Source of the DNA: Prochlorococcus marinus XMU1410
Lineage (GTDB): Bacteria > Cyanobacteriota > Cyanobacteriia > PCC-6307 > Cyanobiaceae
Direction: 5' to 3'
NCBI RefSeq assembly: GCF_017696085.1
Contig: NZ_JAAORH010000001.1
Coordinates: 496,001-560,000 of the forward strand
Length of the DNA: 64,000 nucleotides
The notes under the pieces were generated by a model, which ran no database searches, was not told the origin of the DNA, and worked only from the letters and a program-made list of their open reading frames with translations. Numbering within the stretch: position 1 is the stretch's first letter; every line of letters starts with the position of its first letter. The position numbers and the translations under genes were made by a program. Shown in pieces: positions 17,714 through 24,625 of the stretch.

Positions 17714-17831
17714 AATTAGGCATTTATTTTGATAATAAAAATTTTCATAATTGTTTAATAACTATCCTCAAATATCTATAATTTATTGTCAATTTTAATT
17801 TGCTGTTAAAATTGATTAAGTAGAAAAAATT

Positions 17832-18881
17832 TTGAAGACTTTAACCATAATAAAACCTGATGATTGGCATTTGCATTTAAGAGAAGGTCTTGTATTAAAA
17901 AATATCATTCATTTTACTTCAGAATATTTTGGAAGAGCAATAGTCATGCCAAATACTAAAAGACCCATCACATCAATCAATAGAGCTATTTTTTATAAGA
18001 AATCTATTGTTGAAGCGTTACCAGAAAGTTCTAAGTTTGAACCACTAATGACAATTTATCTTACAGATGATACTGATAAAGGGGAACTAATAAATGGTTT
18101 TAAAAATAATGTCTTTTTCGCAGCAAAATTATATCCTGCTAATGCAACAACAAATTCCAGTCATGGAGTAAGGAAAATAGAAAATCTATATAAGATCTTT
18201 GAATTAATGCAAGATTCTGGAATGCCTCTTTTAATTCATGGGGAAGTAACTGATTCTGAAGTAGATGTATTCGATAGAGAAGAAGTTTTTATAGATAAAG
18301 AACTCTCTCAAATAACTAAAAGATTTCCAAAATTAAAAATCGTTTTAGAACATATAACTACTTCATATGCAGTGAATTTTGTTCAAGAAAATAATATTGC
18401 AGCTACTATAACTCCTCATCATTTGCATATAAATAGAAATGCAATGTTTTTTGGAGGTTTAAATAGTGATTTTTACTGCTTACCAGTTGCTAAGAGGGAA
18501 AATAATAGACTCGCTTTAAGGAAAGCTGCAACAAGTGGGGAGAAATGTTTTTTCTTGGGGACTGACTCTGCTCCACATCTAAGAAAGTGGAAGGCTTTTT
18601 GTGGATGTGCAGGTATTTTTAATTCGCCAGTAGCTATAGAAAGCTATTTAACGGTATTCGAAGAGGAGGATGCACTAGATAATTTTGAAAAGTTTGCAAG
18701 TTTGAATGGCCCTAATTTTTATAATGTGCTCCCTAATAAAGAAAAATTAAAATTAGTTTCTAGACCCAATAAAATTAATGAATTTATTGATGTAGTTGAA
18801 GAAAAAAATATTGTCGGACAAATAAAACCATTTCATGCAGGTGAAACTTTACAATGGCAAGTAGAAGGGATAGTAAATTAA
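17832..18881 (+). CDS. pyrC: Dihydroorotase
   Basis: Closes carbamoyl-aspartate to dihydroorotate in pyrimidine synthesis. It is a zinc amidohydrolase of 349 aa, the E. coli-type (class II) length. Metal ligands are His13 and His15 in DDWHLHLREG, the carboxylated Lys99 in FFAAKLYPA, His136 in LLIHGEV, His174 in LEHITT and Asp244 in LGTDSAPH. The start is a TTG giving MKTLTIIKPDDWH. A weak promoter with TTGTCA at 17786 and TAAAAT at 17807 can be drawn upstream, with a short 15-base spacer. It is followed by the tRNA-Leu gene. Confidence 0.96.
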   Translation: MKTLTIIKPDDWHLHLREGLVLKNIIHFTSEYFGRAIVMPNTKRPITSINRAIFYKKSIVEALPESSKFEPLMTIYLTDDTDKGELINGFKNNVFFAAKLYPANATTNSSHGVRKIENLYKIFELMQDSGMPLLIHGEVTDSEVDVFDREEVFIDKELSQITKRFPKLKIVLEHITTSYAVNFVQENNIAATITPHHLHINRNAMFFGGLNSDFYCLPVAKRENNRLALRKAATSGEKCFFLGTDSAPHLRKWKAFCGCAGIFNSPVAIESYLTVFEEEDALDNFEKFASLNGPNFYNVLPNKEKLKLVSRPNKINEFIDVVEEKNIVGQIKPFHAGETLQWQVEGIVN

Positions 18882-18930
18882 AAAATTAGATTTAATCTGA
18901 CAATTAAAAATGTAAATATTCCAATTTTTC

Positions 18931-18960
18931 TTGGTTAAATGGGTTGCTTTCGGCTACGAT
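18931..18960 (+). promoter_or_regulatory. Candidate promoter of tRNA-Leu
   Basis: TTGGTT at 18931-18936 and TACGAT at 18955-18960 are separated by 18 bases, with the tRNA starting 20 bases further on. The GC-richer block around it differs from the AT-rich surroundings. The boxes match the consensus only partly. Confidence 0.35.
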
Positions 18961-18980
18961 AAAAAAGCGCAAATTCCTTT

Positions 18981-19066
18981 GGGAGTGTGGCGGAATTGGT
19001 AGACGCGCCGGACTTAAAATCCGTCGAGCGATTTAGCTCGTGGGGGTTCAAGTCCCCCCACTCCCA
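18981..19066 (+). tRNA. trnL-UAA: tRNA-Leu (anticodon UAA)
   Basis: An 86-base class II tRNA. The acceptor stem is GGGAGTG with CACTCCC, discriminator A at 19066. The D-arm is GCGGAATTGGTAGACGC, the anticodon loop is CTTAAAA with TAA at 19015-19017, the long variable arm is CGAGC-GATTTA-GCTCG, and the T-arm is GGGGGTTCAAGTCCCCC. CCA is not encoded. There is no intron in the anticodon loop, where many cyanobacteria and plastids carry a group I intron. Confidence 0.97.
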
Positions 19067-19144
19067 TTATTTAATTATTTATTTTTAGTTCTGACGATAA
19101 CTTCCAATAGTTGTTATGTTTTAACTAAGCAACCATAAATTAAA

Positions 19145-19378
19145 ATGGAAAGTTTTTTCAATAATTCATTCGCTACTTTAATTGCTTATATCGGAATTAT
19201 TTCTACCTATTTATTGGTTATCCCATTGTTACTATTTTACTGGATGAATAATAGATGGAATATTATGGGGAAATTTGAAAGATTAGGGATTTATGGCCTT
19301 GTATTTCTTTTCTTTCCAGGTTTAATTTTATTTTCTCCATTTTTAAATCTCAGACTAAAAGGAAGTGGTAAAGGGTAA
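19145..19378 (+). CDS. ndhL: NAD(P)H-quinone oxidoreductase subunit L
   Basis: Small membrane subunit of the cyanobacterial NDH-1 complex (photosynthetic complex I), 77 aa, taking part in cyclic electron flow and CO2 uptake. Two hydrophobic segments, about residues 10-35 ([20 protein letters not shown]) and 48-68 ([19 protein letters not shown]), flank the conserved YWMNNRWN turn. The stop is 4 bases before the DUF3007 gene, and the ndhL, DUF3007, trpA order recurs in related genomes. Confidence 0.93.
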   Translation: MESFFNNSFATLIAYIGIISTYLLVIPLLLFYWMNNRWNIMGKFERLGIYGLVFLFFPGLILFSPFLNLRLKGSGKG

Positions 19379-19382
19379 ATAA

Positions 19383-19703
19383 TTGACTAAAGGAAAAGTT
19401 ATACAAATAGGTTTATTTATTTCATTAATAGGATTAATTAGTTATAAATTTGTACCTCAAATTGGTGTCGATAATTTTACGGCCACTACTCTATCAAGTT
19501 GTATTTTAATTTTGATTGTTATTACTTGGGTAACGTCTTATGTTTATAGAGTTGTAAATGGAAAAATGACTTTTATGGAACAAAGGAAGCGTTATAGAAA
19601 AGAGTATGAAAAAGTTGTTAATGATAAACTAGAAACCAAATTCAACTCATTGTCAAAGGAAGAGCAGCAAAAACTTATGGAAGATTTAGAGAAAAATTCA
19701 TAA
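19383..19703 (+). CDS. DUF3007 family membrane protein
   Basis: A 106-aa cyanobacterial protein of unknown function with two hydrophobic segments, about residues 7-25 and 38-58 (SSCILILIVITWVTSYVYR). A basic and acidic helical tail follows (MTFMEQRKRYRKEYEKV) that looks like a coiled coil. The start is a TTG 4 bases after ndhL. Tight linkage to ndhL suggests a thylakoid or NDH-1-related role; plant and algal relatives have been tied to photosynthetic complexes, but no function is assigned here. Confidence 0.82.
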   Translation: MTKGKVIQIGLFISLIGLISYKFVPQIGVDNFTATTLSSCILILIVITWVTSYVYRVVNGKMTFMEQRKRYRKEYEKVVNDKLETKFNSLSKEEQQKLMEDLEKNS

Positions 19704-19731
19704 ATTTTTCATAGAAAAATATCTAAAAATT

Positions 19732-20574
19732 ATGAAAGATAACAAAATGCAAATTACTAAAAATGAATCTTTATCTAAGATAGATGAGATGTTTTGTGAG
19801 TTAAAAAATAAAAAAAAATTTGCTTTAATGCCTTTTATAATGGCTGGAGATCCCAATATTGAAATAACGTCTGAGATCTTATTAAGGTTACAAGAAAATG
19901 GAGCTGACCTTATTGAGTTAGGTATCCCTTATAGTGACCCACTCGCAGATGGACCTGTTATTCAAGTGGCGGCCTCTCGCGCCTTAAAGTCAGGTACTAG
20001 CTTAAGAAAAGTAATTAAACTTTTAGAGTCTTTGAAAGGTAAATTAAATATTCCCATCATCCTTTTTTCTTACTTGAATCCATTACTATGTTTTGGCTTT
20101 GAAAGGTTTTGTGAGATGGCATCTGATGCGGGAGTTTCTGGACTAATAGTTCCTGACCTCCCTTTGGAGGAAGCTTATAAATTTTCTAAAATAGTTAGTA
20201 ACCATTCTATGGACTTAATTTTATTGGTAGCGCCAACTACTCCTTTTGAAAGAATGAAACAAATATCAAATCATACAAAAGGTTTTACTTATTTGGTAAG
20301 TGTAACAGGTGTTACTGGTGAGAGAAACAAAATGGAAAGTAGAGTAGAAAATCTTATCGCTAAATTAAAAGATATAAATAGCAATCCAATTGCTGTTGGT
20401 TTTGGAATATCAACTCCAAAACATGTTAATAAAGTTCGTGAGTGGGGAGCAGATGGAGTAATTATTGGGAGTGCATTTGTAAAACGAATCTCGAGCTCAA
20501 GTGAAAAAGATGTTGTCGATCATGTTGGTGAGTTTTGTAAAGAAATGCGTTTAGCTGCTGATCAAAAAAAATAA
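19732..20574 (+). CDS. trpA: Tryptophan synthase alpha subunit
   Basis: Splits indole-3-glycerol phosphate to indole, which passes to TrpB. It is a TIM barrel of 280 aa, slightly longer than usual at the N-terminus; a second ATG at codon 6 (MQITKNESL) is an alternative. Catalytic residues are Glu62 and Asp73 in ELGIPYSDPLADGPVIQ. The phosphate-binding strands are GFGIS and GVIIGSAFV. A small AT hairpin, ATTTTTC/GAAAAAT at 19704-19720, precedes it. trpB is not in the window. Confidence 0.95.
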   Translation: MKDNKMQITKNESLSKIDEMFCELKNKKKFALMPFIMAGDPNIEITSEILLRLQENGADLIELGIPYSDPLADGPVIQVAASRALKSGTSLRKVIKLLESLKGKLNIPIILFSYLNPLLCFGFERFCEMASDAGVSGLIVPDLPLEEAYKFSKIVSNHSMDLILLVAPTTPFERMKQISNHTKGFTYLVSVTGVTGERNKMESRVENLIAKLKDINSNPIAVGFGISTPKHVNKVREWGADGVIIGSAFVKRISSSSEKDVVDHVGEFCKEMRLAADQKK

Positions 20575-20656
20575 ATACAAAGATAATTTATTAATTAAAA
20601 GAATTATTTATAGAAAATTAATTAAAAATGTTATGACCAATTTATTTTTGTTGTCT

Positions 20657-21013
20657 TCAAGATTCTTCTGTAGGTAATAATCTGATTTGTTTTCTTCCGA
20701 GCTTAATTTCGAATTCATCACCTGCTTTTAAATCAAGAAGTGCTGTATATGCTTTCCCAATCAGAAGATTTCCATTGCCTTGAACTGTAGCAATATAACT
20801 AAGTTTTCTGCCACCTTTTCCAATACCTGCAACTCCAGAATCACCAAGATTAACCCCTTTTGCTTCTAAAAGTGCTTCATAAAATGCGGTAAAGTTTAAG
20901 CGTTCACCTCCGTTTTTCTTAGTGGAAACATATCCACAGGCGCGAACTAGGTCAGATTTGCTAACATCACCAAGTTCTTTAACTTTTGCAAGGAGATCGC
21001 TACCAGTTAGCAT
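20657..21013 (-). CDS. AbrB-like transcriptional regulator (cyAbrB)
   Basis: A 118-aa cyanobacterial AbrB-type regulator. The N-terminal half (MLTGSDLLAKVKELGDVSKSD, then RACGYVS) is the cyanobacteria-specific part. The C-terminal half, IGKAYTALLDLKAGDEFEIKLGRKQIRLL, is the swapped-hairpin DNA-binding fold, placed at the C-terminus as usual for cyAbrB and opposite to Bacillus AbrB. Members control carbon and nitrogen balance and act as nucleoid-like proteins. The gene is divergent from the YciI-like gene across about 100 bases of AT-rich DNA. Confidence 0.92.
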   Translation of the reverse strand: MLTGSDLLAKVKELGDVSKSDLVRACGYVSTKKNGGERLNFTAFYEALLEAKGVNLGDSGVAGIGKGGRKLSYIATVQGNGNLLIGKAYTALLDLKAGDEFEIKLGRKQIRLLPTEES

Positions 21014-21110
21014 AATTAATTAAAAGAAAGTTGTATTAAATAACATAGCAATCTGCGTGTAATATATGCAATTATTAAGTATCTATTCATTCAATTATTT
21101 ATATTTAAAA

Positions 21111-21380
21111 ATGGAAAAGTTTGTAGTTTTTGGAAGGTACTGTGAAGATGCAATTATTAAAAGGGAACCGTTTCGAGAACAACATCTTAAGAGACTTAAA
21201 AACTTAAAAAATAGGGATATTTTAATTACATTAGGGCCAACAAAATGTACCAAATATTTGTTTGGAATTTTTAATGCTAATGATGTAAACGAGTTGAAAG
21301 ATCTTATTGAGGAGGATATATATTGGGAAAAAGGTATATGGATTAATTATGATATTTATCCCTGGATTCAAGCATTTTAA
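21111..21380 (+). CDS. YciI-like (YCII domain) protein
   Basis: An 89-aa protein of the dimeric alpha/beta barrel YCII family. The start is placed at the ATG at 21111 (MEKFVVFGRYCEDA); an upstream ATG at 21066 adds 15 residues with no family similarity. The typical REQHLKRLKNLKNRDILITLGP block and a C-terminal WINYDIYPWIQAF strand are present. Members may be hydrolases or dehydrohalogenases; the substrate is unknown. Confidence 0.8.
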   Translation: MEKFVVFGRYCEDAIIKREPFREQHLKRLKNLKNRDILITLGPTKCTKYLFGIFNANDVNELKDLIEEDIYWEKGIWINYDIYPWIQAF

Positions 21381-21573
21381 ATATGATTTACGAAAAATTT
21401 AGTAATTATTAACTATTTATTAAAAGAATTAATTTAACTTAAAAATACATAATATTTTTGCTTTAATAATTCAATTATTTATATTATTTAGGAGTTAAAA
21501 CGATATTTATTTAAACGTTAGTTTAAAGAGGTTATATCATTTTTAATTAAAAATATATTGTTTTAAATAATAT
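21381..21573. other. AT-rich gap with a small dyad
   Basis: This 193-base gap is almost pure A/T. It holds a 7-bp inverted repeat, TTTAAAC-GTTA-GTTTAAA, at 21510-21527 and the self-complementary TTTTTAATTAAAAA at 21540-21553. I see no credible gene or strong promoter. It separates the ends of two convergent genes, so it may contain weak transcript ends in both directions. Confidence 0.5.
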
Positions 21574-21894
21574 TTATTTGCTAGTATCTTGATTTATTTG
21601 GTTTACTAATGAGTCGATATCTAATTGATTATATGGTGGTGTTTGTTTTGTTTCTAGATAATCGTTCTTGATATTATTTAACCATTTTTGCTCAATCTTT
21701 ATAAGATTTTTTGCAATATTGAACATGCCCCCTTTTTTATATAATTCTTTAATTTTGAGAATAATCTCGGAGGTCCTACTCGATTTAATATTTAATTCAT
21801 TTGCTAAGTCTTTTTGGGTAAATCCATGCGTTTTTAACCAATCTTTAATGAAGGAGACGAGTTCTTTTTCTTCTTGTATAGATAATTTACTCAT
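21574..21894 (-). CDS. Helix-turn-helix protein of unknown function
   Basis: A 106-aa protein with a probable helix-turn-helix at about residues 24-46 (GFTQKDLANELNIKSSRTSE), resembling Cro/C1-type DNA-binding folds. The remainder is helical and polar, with no enzyme motif. Its ATG follows the stop of the DUF1232 gene with no gap (TGAATG), so it is the third gene of the sigma factor cluster. A role as a transcription regulator is inferred only from the fold. Confidence 0.7.
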   Translation of the reverse strand: MSKLSIQEEKELVSFIKDWLKTHGFTQKDLANELNIKSSRTSEIILKIKELYKKGGMFNIAKNLIKIEQKWLNNIKNDYLETKQTPPYNQLDIDSLVNQINQDTSK

Positions 21895-22263
21895 TCAATA
21901 AAAAGGAAATAACTTATTAAGCTTATTCTCTGCTCTTGCTCTTATTGAAGGAGTCATGTATTTGCTCCATATACTGAGTACTGCTGTGAGGGCTACAAAA
22001 TCATCACTAAAGCCAACTAAAGGCATAAAGTCAGGGAAAAGATCAAATGGCATAATCAAATATGCTAGAGCAGCCATTAATGAAACTCTCACTTGTGCAG
22101 GAGTATAAGGATCTAATGCCATCTCCAAAACTTCTAAGGCAGGCTTGGCAATTGTTCTTCCCGCTTTAACAAGTATCTTGATAATGATATTTTCATCAAA
22201 TGTTGAACTTTCTAAAACTTCAGCATCATAGATTTTTTCTTGAGTTTTGTAATTCTCTTTCAT
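21895..22263 (-). CDS. DUF1232 (YkvA-type) protein
   Basis: A 122-aa protein with one hydrophobic stretch at about residues 60-80 and the DUF1232 core AALAYLIMPFDLFPDFMPLVGFSDD, the PxDxxPD pattern that defines the family. The function is unknown in all members, which are small membrane-associated proteins. It lies 37 bases downstream of the sigma factor and abuts the HTH gene (TGAATG), which suggests cotranscription. Confidence 0.87.
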   Translation of the reverse strand: MKENYKTQEKIYDAEVLESSTFDENIIIKILVKAGRTIAKPALEVLEMALDPYTPAQVRVSLMAALAYLIMPFDLFPDFMPLVGFSDDFVALTAVLSIWSKYMTPSIRARAENKLNKLFPFY

Positions 22264-22300
22264 CCTTGTAAATGAAATTTAAATATTTTTAATGAAATTT

Positions 22301-23224
22301 TTAGCTAATACTATCAACTAATCCATTCTGTATTCCTGCTTTTCTAAGTTTTCTTAAAGCACGTTGAACAACTTGTCGGCAATATTCCCTGCTACAACTC
22401 ATATGTCTTGCAACTTCAGCTAAAGTTCTCCATTCATTTGAGCCGTCTAAACCAAATCTTAAGCTTACTATCTTTCTTTCTTTCTCAGTTAAATTTGCTT
22501 TATCTAATAACTTCCAAGCCGAGGCTGTCCTTTCGGCTAATTCGGCTAATTCCATTGGGGGAGTTTGATCACTTGGAAGAATATCAACTAACTCGGAAGG
22601 ATCTGATTTTGATTTAACAGTACCTTGGAGACTAACAGTGATGCTTCTCAATTCACAAGAAAGGAGTTCGTCAATTTCCTCTTTTGTTATTTTCATTTCT
22701 TCAGCTAGCTCATCACTAGTAGGTGGAATACCCTTGAGTTGCATAAGCTTTGATTTTGCTGATCTTAGTTTTGTAAGCTTTTCATTAATGTTAACAGGGA
22801 TTCTTATCGTTCTACTTTGAGTTGACAATGCTCTATTTAAACCTTGCCTAATCCACCAATAAGCATAGGTGGAAAATCTATGTCCTCTAGAGGGATCATA
22901 TTTTTCTACGGCCCTTGTAAGACCTAATGTACCCTCCTGAATTAAGTCCAGCAACTCTAATCCTTTGCCTTGGTATCTCTTGGCGAGGTTGACAACTAGT
23001 CTTAGGTTGGCTGTTATCATCTCGTTTTTAGCTTTTTCACCAATTTTTATCTTTTTTCTCTCAGCTTCGGAGTATTCACAAGCAGGGCCTTTACCTCCTG
23101 CCTCATGACATCTATTAACAAGTACTACCATTTCTTGGACTTTTCTGCCCATTGTGAGTTCTCTTTCGGGAGTCAAAAGTTGATGACGACCTATTTCACC
23201 AAGAAAATCGCTTAACGAACTCAC
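22301..23224 (-). CDS. Group 2 sigma-70 family sigma factor
   Basis: An alternative primary-like sigma factor of 307 aa from a GTG start. Region 1.2 is SLSDFLGEIGRHQLLTPEREL, regions 2.1-2.4 span MITANLRLVVNLAKRYQGKG, the RpoD box DLIQEGTLGLTRAVEKYDP and FSTYAYWWIRQ, region 3 follows, and region 4 ends with the HTH EVARHMSCSREYCRQV. It lacks the long N-terminal region 1.1 of the housekeeping factor. Group 2 factors in cyanobacteria serve circadian, light and nutrient responses. An AT-rich gap of about 160 bases with a 24-bp palindrome lies upstream. Confidence 0.95.
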   Translation of the reverse strand: MSSLSDFLGEIGRHQLLTPERELTMGRKVQEMVVLVNRCHEAGGKGPACEYSEAERKKIKIGEKAKNEMITANLRLVVNLAKRYQGKGLELLDLIQEGTLGLTRAVEKYDPSRGHRFSTYAYWWIRQGLNRALSTQSRTIRIPVNINEKLTKLRSAKSKLMQLKGIPPTSDELAEEMKITKEEIDELLSCELRSITVSLQGTVKSKSDPSELVDILPSDQTPPMELAELAERTASAWKLLDKANLTEKERKIVSLRFGLDGSNEWRTLAEVARHMSCSREYCRQVVQRALRKLRKAGIQNGLVDSIS

Positions 23225-23300
23225 GATTTACCTCATTGATTGATATATTTAACTTATAGTCAATTCAGTGATAAGCCATACATGTAATAATTTATTAATA

Positions 23301-23324
23301 ATTAATTAATAATTATTAATTAAT
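23301..23324. repeat. Perfect 24-bp A/T palindrome upstream of the sigma factor
   Basis: The 24 bases from 23301 to 23324 equal their own reverse complement, with the repeating unit ATTAATTAATAA about a central axis. The palindrome lies 77 bases upstream of the sigma factor start and 60 bases past the hisIE stop. It contains only A and T. It could be a regulator site, a weak hairpin, or chance in AT-rich DNA. Confidence 0.5.
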
Positions 23325-23383
23325 AAATTAAAGTTATTTTTAAATTTTTAGGTAAAAAATTTGAAATTATAAACTTTAATTAT

Positions 23384-24043
23384 TTAATTTTTTCTTCTTG
23401 ATTCTAGAACAGCAAGTACATCTCTCCACTCAACTCCTTTATGCATAAGGGCTACTTGCAGATGATAAATTAAATCAGCAGCTTCATTTGAGATTGAATT
23501 TTTATCATTATCTTTGCAAGCCATTATAAATTCTGCAGATTCCTCTCCTATTTTTTTCAAAATAGTATTACTACCTTTAGTTAATAAATGATTTGTGTAA
23601 CTTTTTTCTGATGGATTTATTGATCTTTCGTTAATTGTATTGAATAATTCAGAGCAAATATTTGAGAAGGGAGTTGTTTTTTTCTCTTTTTTATCACTTT
23701 GATTAATTTTGATTTCGTTGAAAAAACAACTTTTTTCTCCAGTGTGGCATGCTCCTGAACCATTTTGTTCAATCAAAAGGATTATTGCATCATTATCGCA
23801 GTCGAATCTTATCTCCTTAAGTATTTGGGTACTTCCACTTGTAGCTCCTTTTCTCCAAATTTCGGATCTTGATCTACTCCAATAATGAACGTTTTTGGTT
23901 TCAAGTGTGATTGTCAAAGATTCTTTGTTCATCCAAGCAAGCATAAGAATTGATCCGTCAAGCCAATCTTGTGCTATTGCAGGGATTAATCCATAATTAT
24001 CAAAGCGTAGATCCTCTATCGAAAAATTAGTTGAATAAGTCAT
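23384..24043 (-). CDS. hisI: Bifunctional phosphoribosyl-AMP cyclohydrolase / phosphoribosyl-ATP pyrophosphatase
   Basis: HisIE fusion of 219 aa that performs histidine steps 2 and 3. The HisI part occupies about residues 1-115, with MLAWMNKESL, YWSRSRSEIWRKGATSG and the zinc ligands in DCDNDAIILL and GSGACHTGEKSC. The HisE part from about residue 125 has the KKIGEESAEFIMACK and NEAADLIYHLQV helices. The start is the ATG at 24041-24043. It is divergent from the QueD-like gene across about 60 bases. Confidence 0.96.
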   Translation of the reverse strand: MTYSTNFSIEDLRFDNYGLIPAIAQDWLDGSILMLAWMNKESLTITLETKNVHYWSRSRSEIWRKGATSGSTQILKEIRFDCDNDAIILLIEQNGSGACHTGEKSCFFNEIKINQSDKKEKKTTPFSNICSELFNTINERSINPSEKSYTNHLLTKGSNTILKKIGEESAEFIMACKDNDKNSISNEAADLIYHLQVALMHKGVEWRDVLAVLESRRKN

Positions 24044-24106
24044 TATGTTCGTTATGTTAAATCCTACTCAATGTGTTTTATTAAGAATTATCCTAACAGT
24101 TAATTG

Positions 24107-24577
24107 ATGTATATTCATTCTCTGAAATTTTCATGCAGCAAAAGTTACGAGGATTTTCCCTGTTCACATAGGCAATGGCGCCATGAAGGCCACTGCAGAT
24201 TTGTGCATGGATATTCAAGATCATTCACCTTTTGGTTCACTGCAAAAAAATTAGACCTAAATGGTTTTGTTGTGGATTTTTCAAGTCTAAAGCCCCTAGA
24301 ATATAGACTAAAGGAGCAATTTGACCATACTTTTCTAATAAATAAAGATGACCCTTTGCTAAATTACTGGGAAAAATTACATGACTTAGATGCTTTAGAT
24401 CTGAGAATTATGGATAATGTGGGAATGGAGTTCACCTCTGAATTAATTTGGAGATGGGCTAATGAATACTTACAGGATAAGGATAAGGGCAGAACATGTT
24501 GTTGGAAAACAGAATCAAAAGAAAATAAATCGAATAAAGCAAGTTATGAGGAAATTCCTGATTGGTTCAAATCTTAG
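24107..24577 (+). CDS. 6-pyruvoyl-tetrahydropterin synthase/QueD-like protein with altered zinc site
   Basis: A 156-aa member of the T-fold PTPS/QueD family; TTG at 24104 adds one residue. The conserved catalytic Cys (HCRFVHGY) and the VVDFSSLKPL and FDHTFLIN blocks are present. The zinc ligands differ from QueD: the FxAAH histidine aligns with Lys in KFSCSKSY, and the HGH pair reads HGY. An extra His/Cys-rich stretch, FPCSHRQWRHEGH, precedes it. It may be a paralogous family with another substrate or metal site; queuosine precursor synthesis is not assured. Confidence 0.75.
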   Translation: MYIHSLKFSCSKSYEDFPCSHRQWRHEGHCRFVHGYSRSFTFWFTAKKLDLNGFVVDFSSLKPLEYRLKEQFDHTFLINKDDPLLNYWEKLHDLDALDLRIMDNVGMEFTSELIWRWANEYLQDKDKGRTCCWKTESKENKSNKASYEEIPDWFKS

Positions 24578-24625
24578 ATTAAAGTTGTTAATTTTAAAGT
24601 CATATAGGGTTCTTTAATTAGATAT

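Noticed and set aside
21066-21110. Longer start for the YciI-like gene
   Set aside because: The 15 extra residues lack family similarity; the ATG at 21111 begins the conserved domain.
24578-24618. Inverted repeat ATTAAAG/CTTTAAT between the QueD-like gene and clpB as terminator
   Set aside because: The arms are 7 bp, A/T-rich and separated by 27 bases, so this is weak and probably chance.
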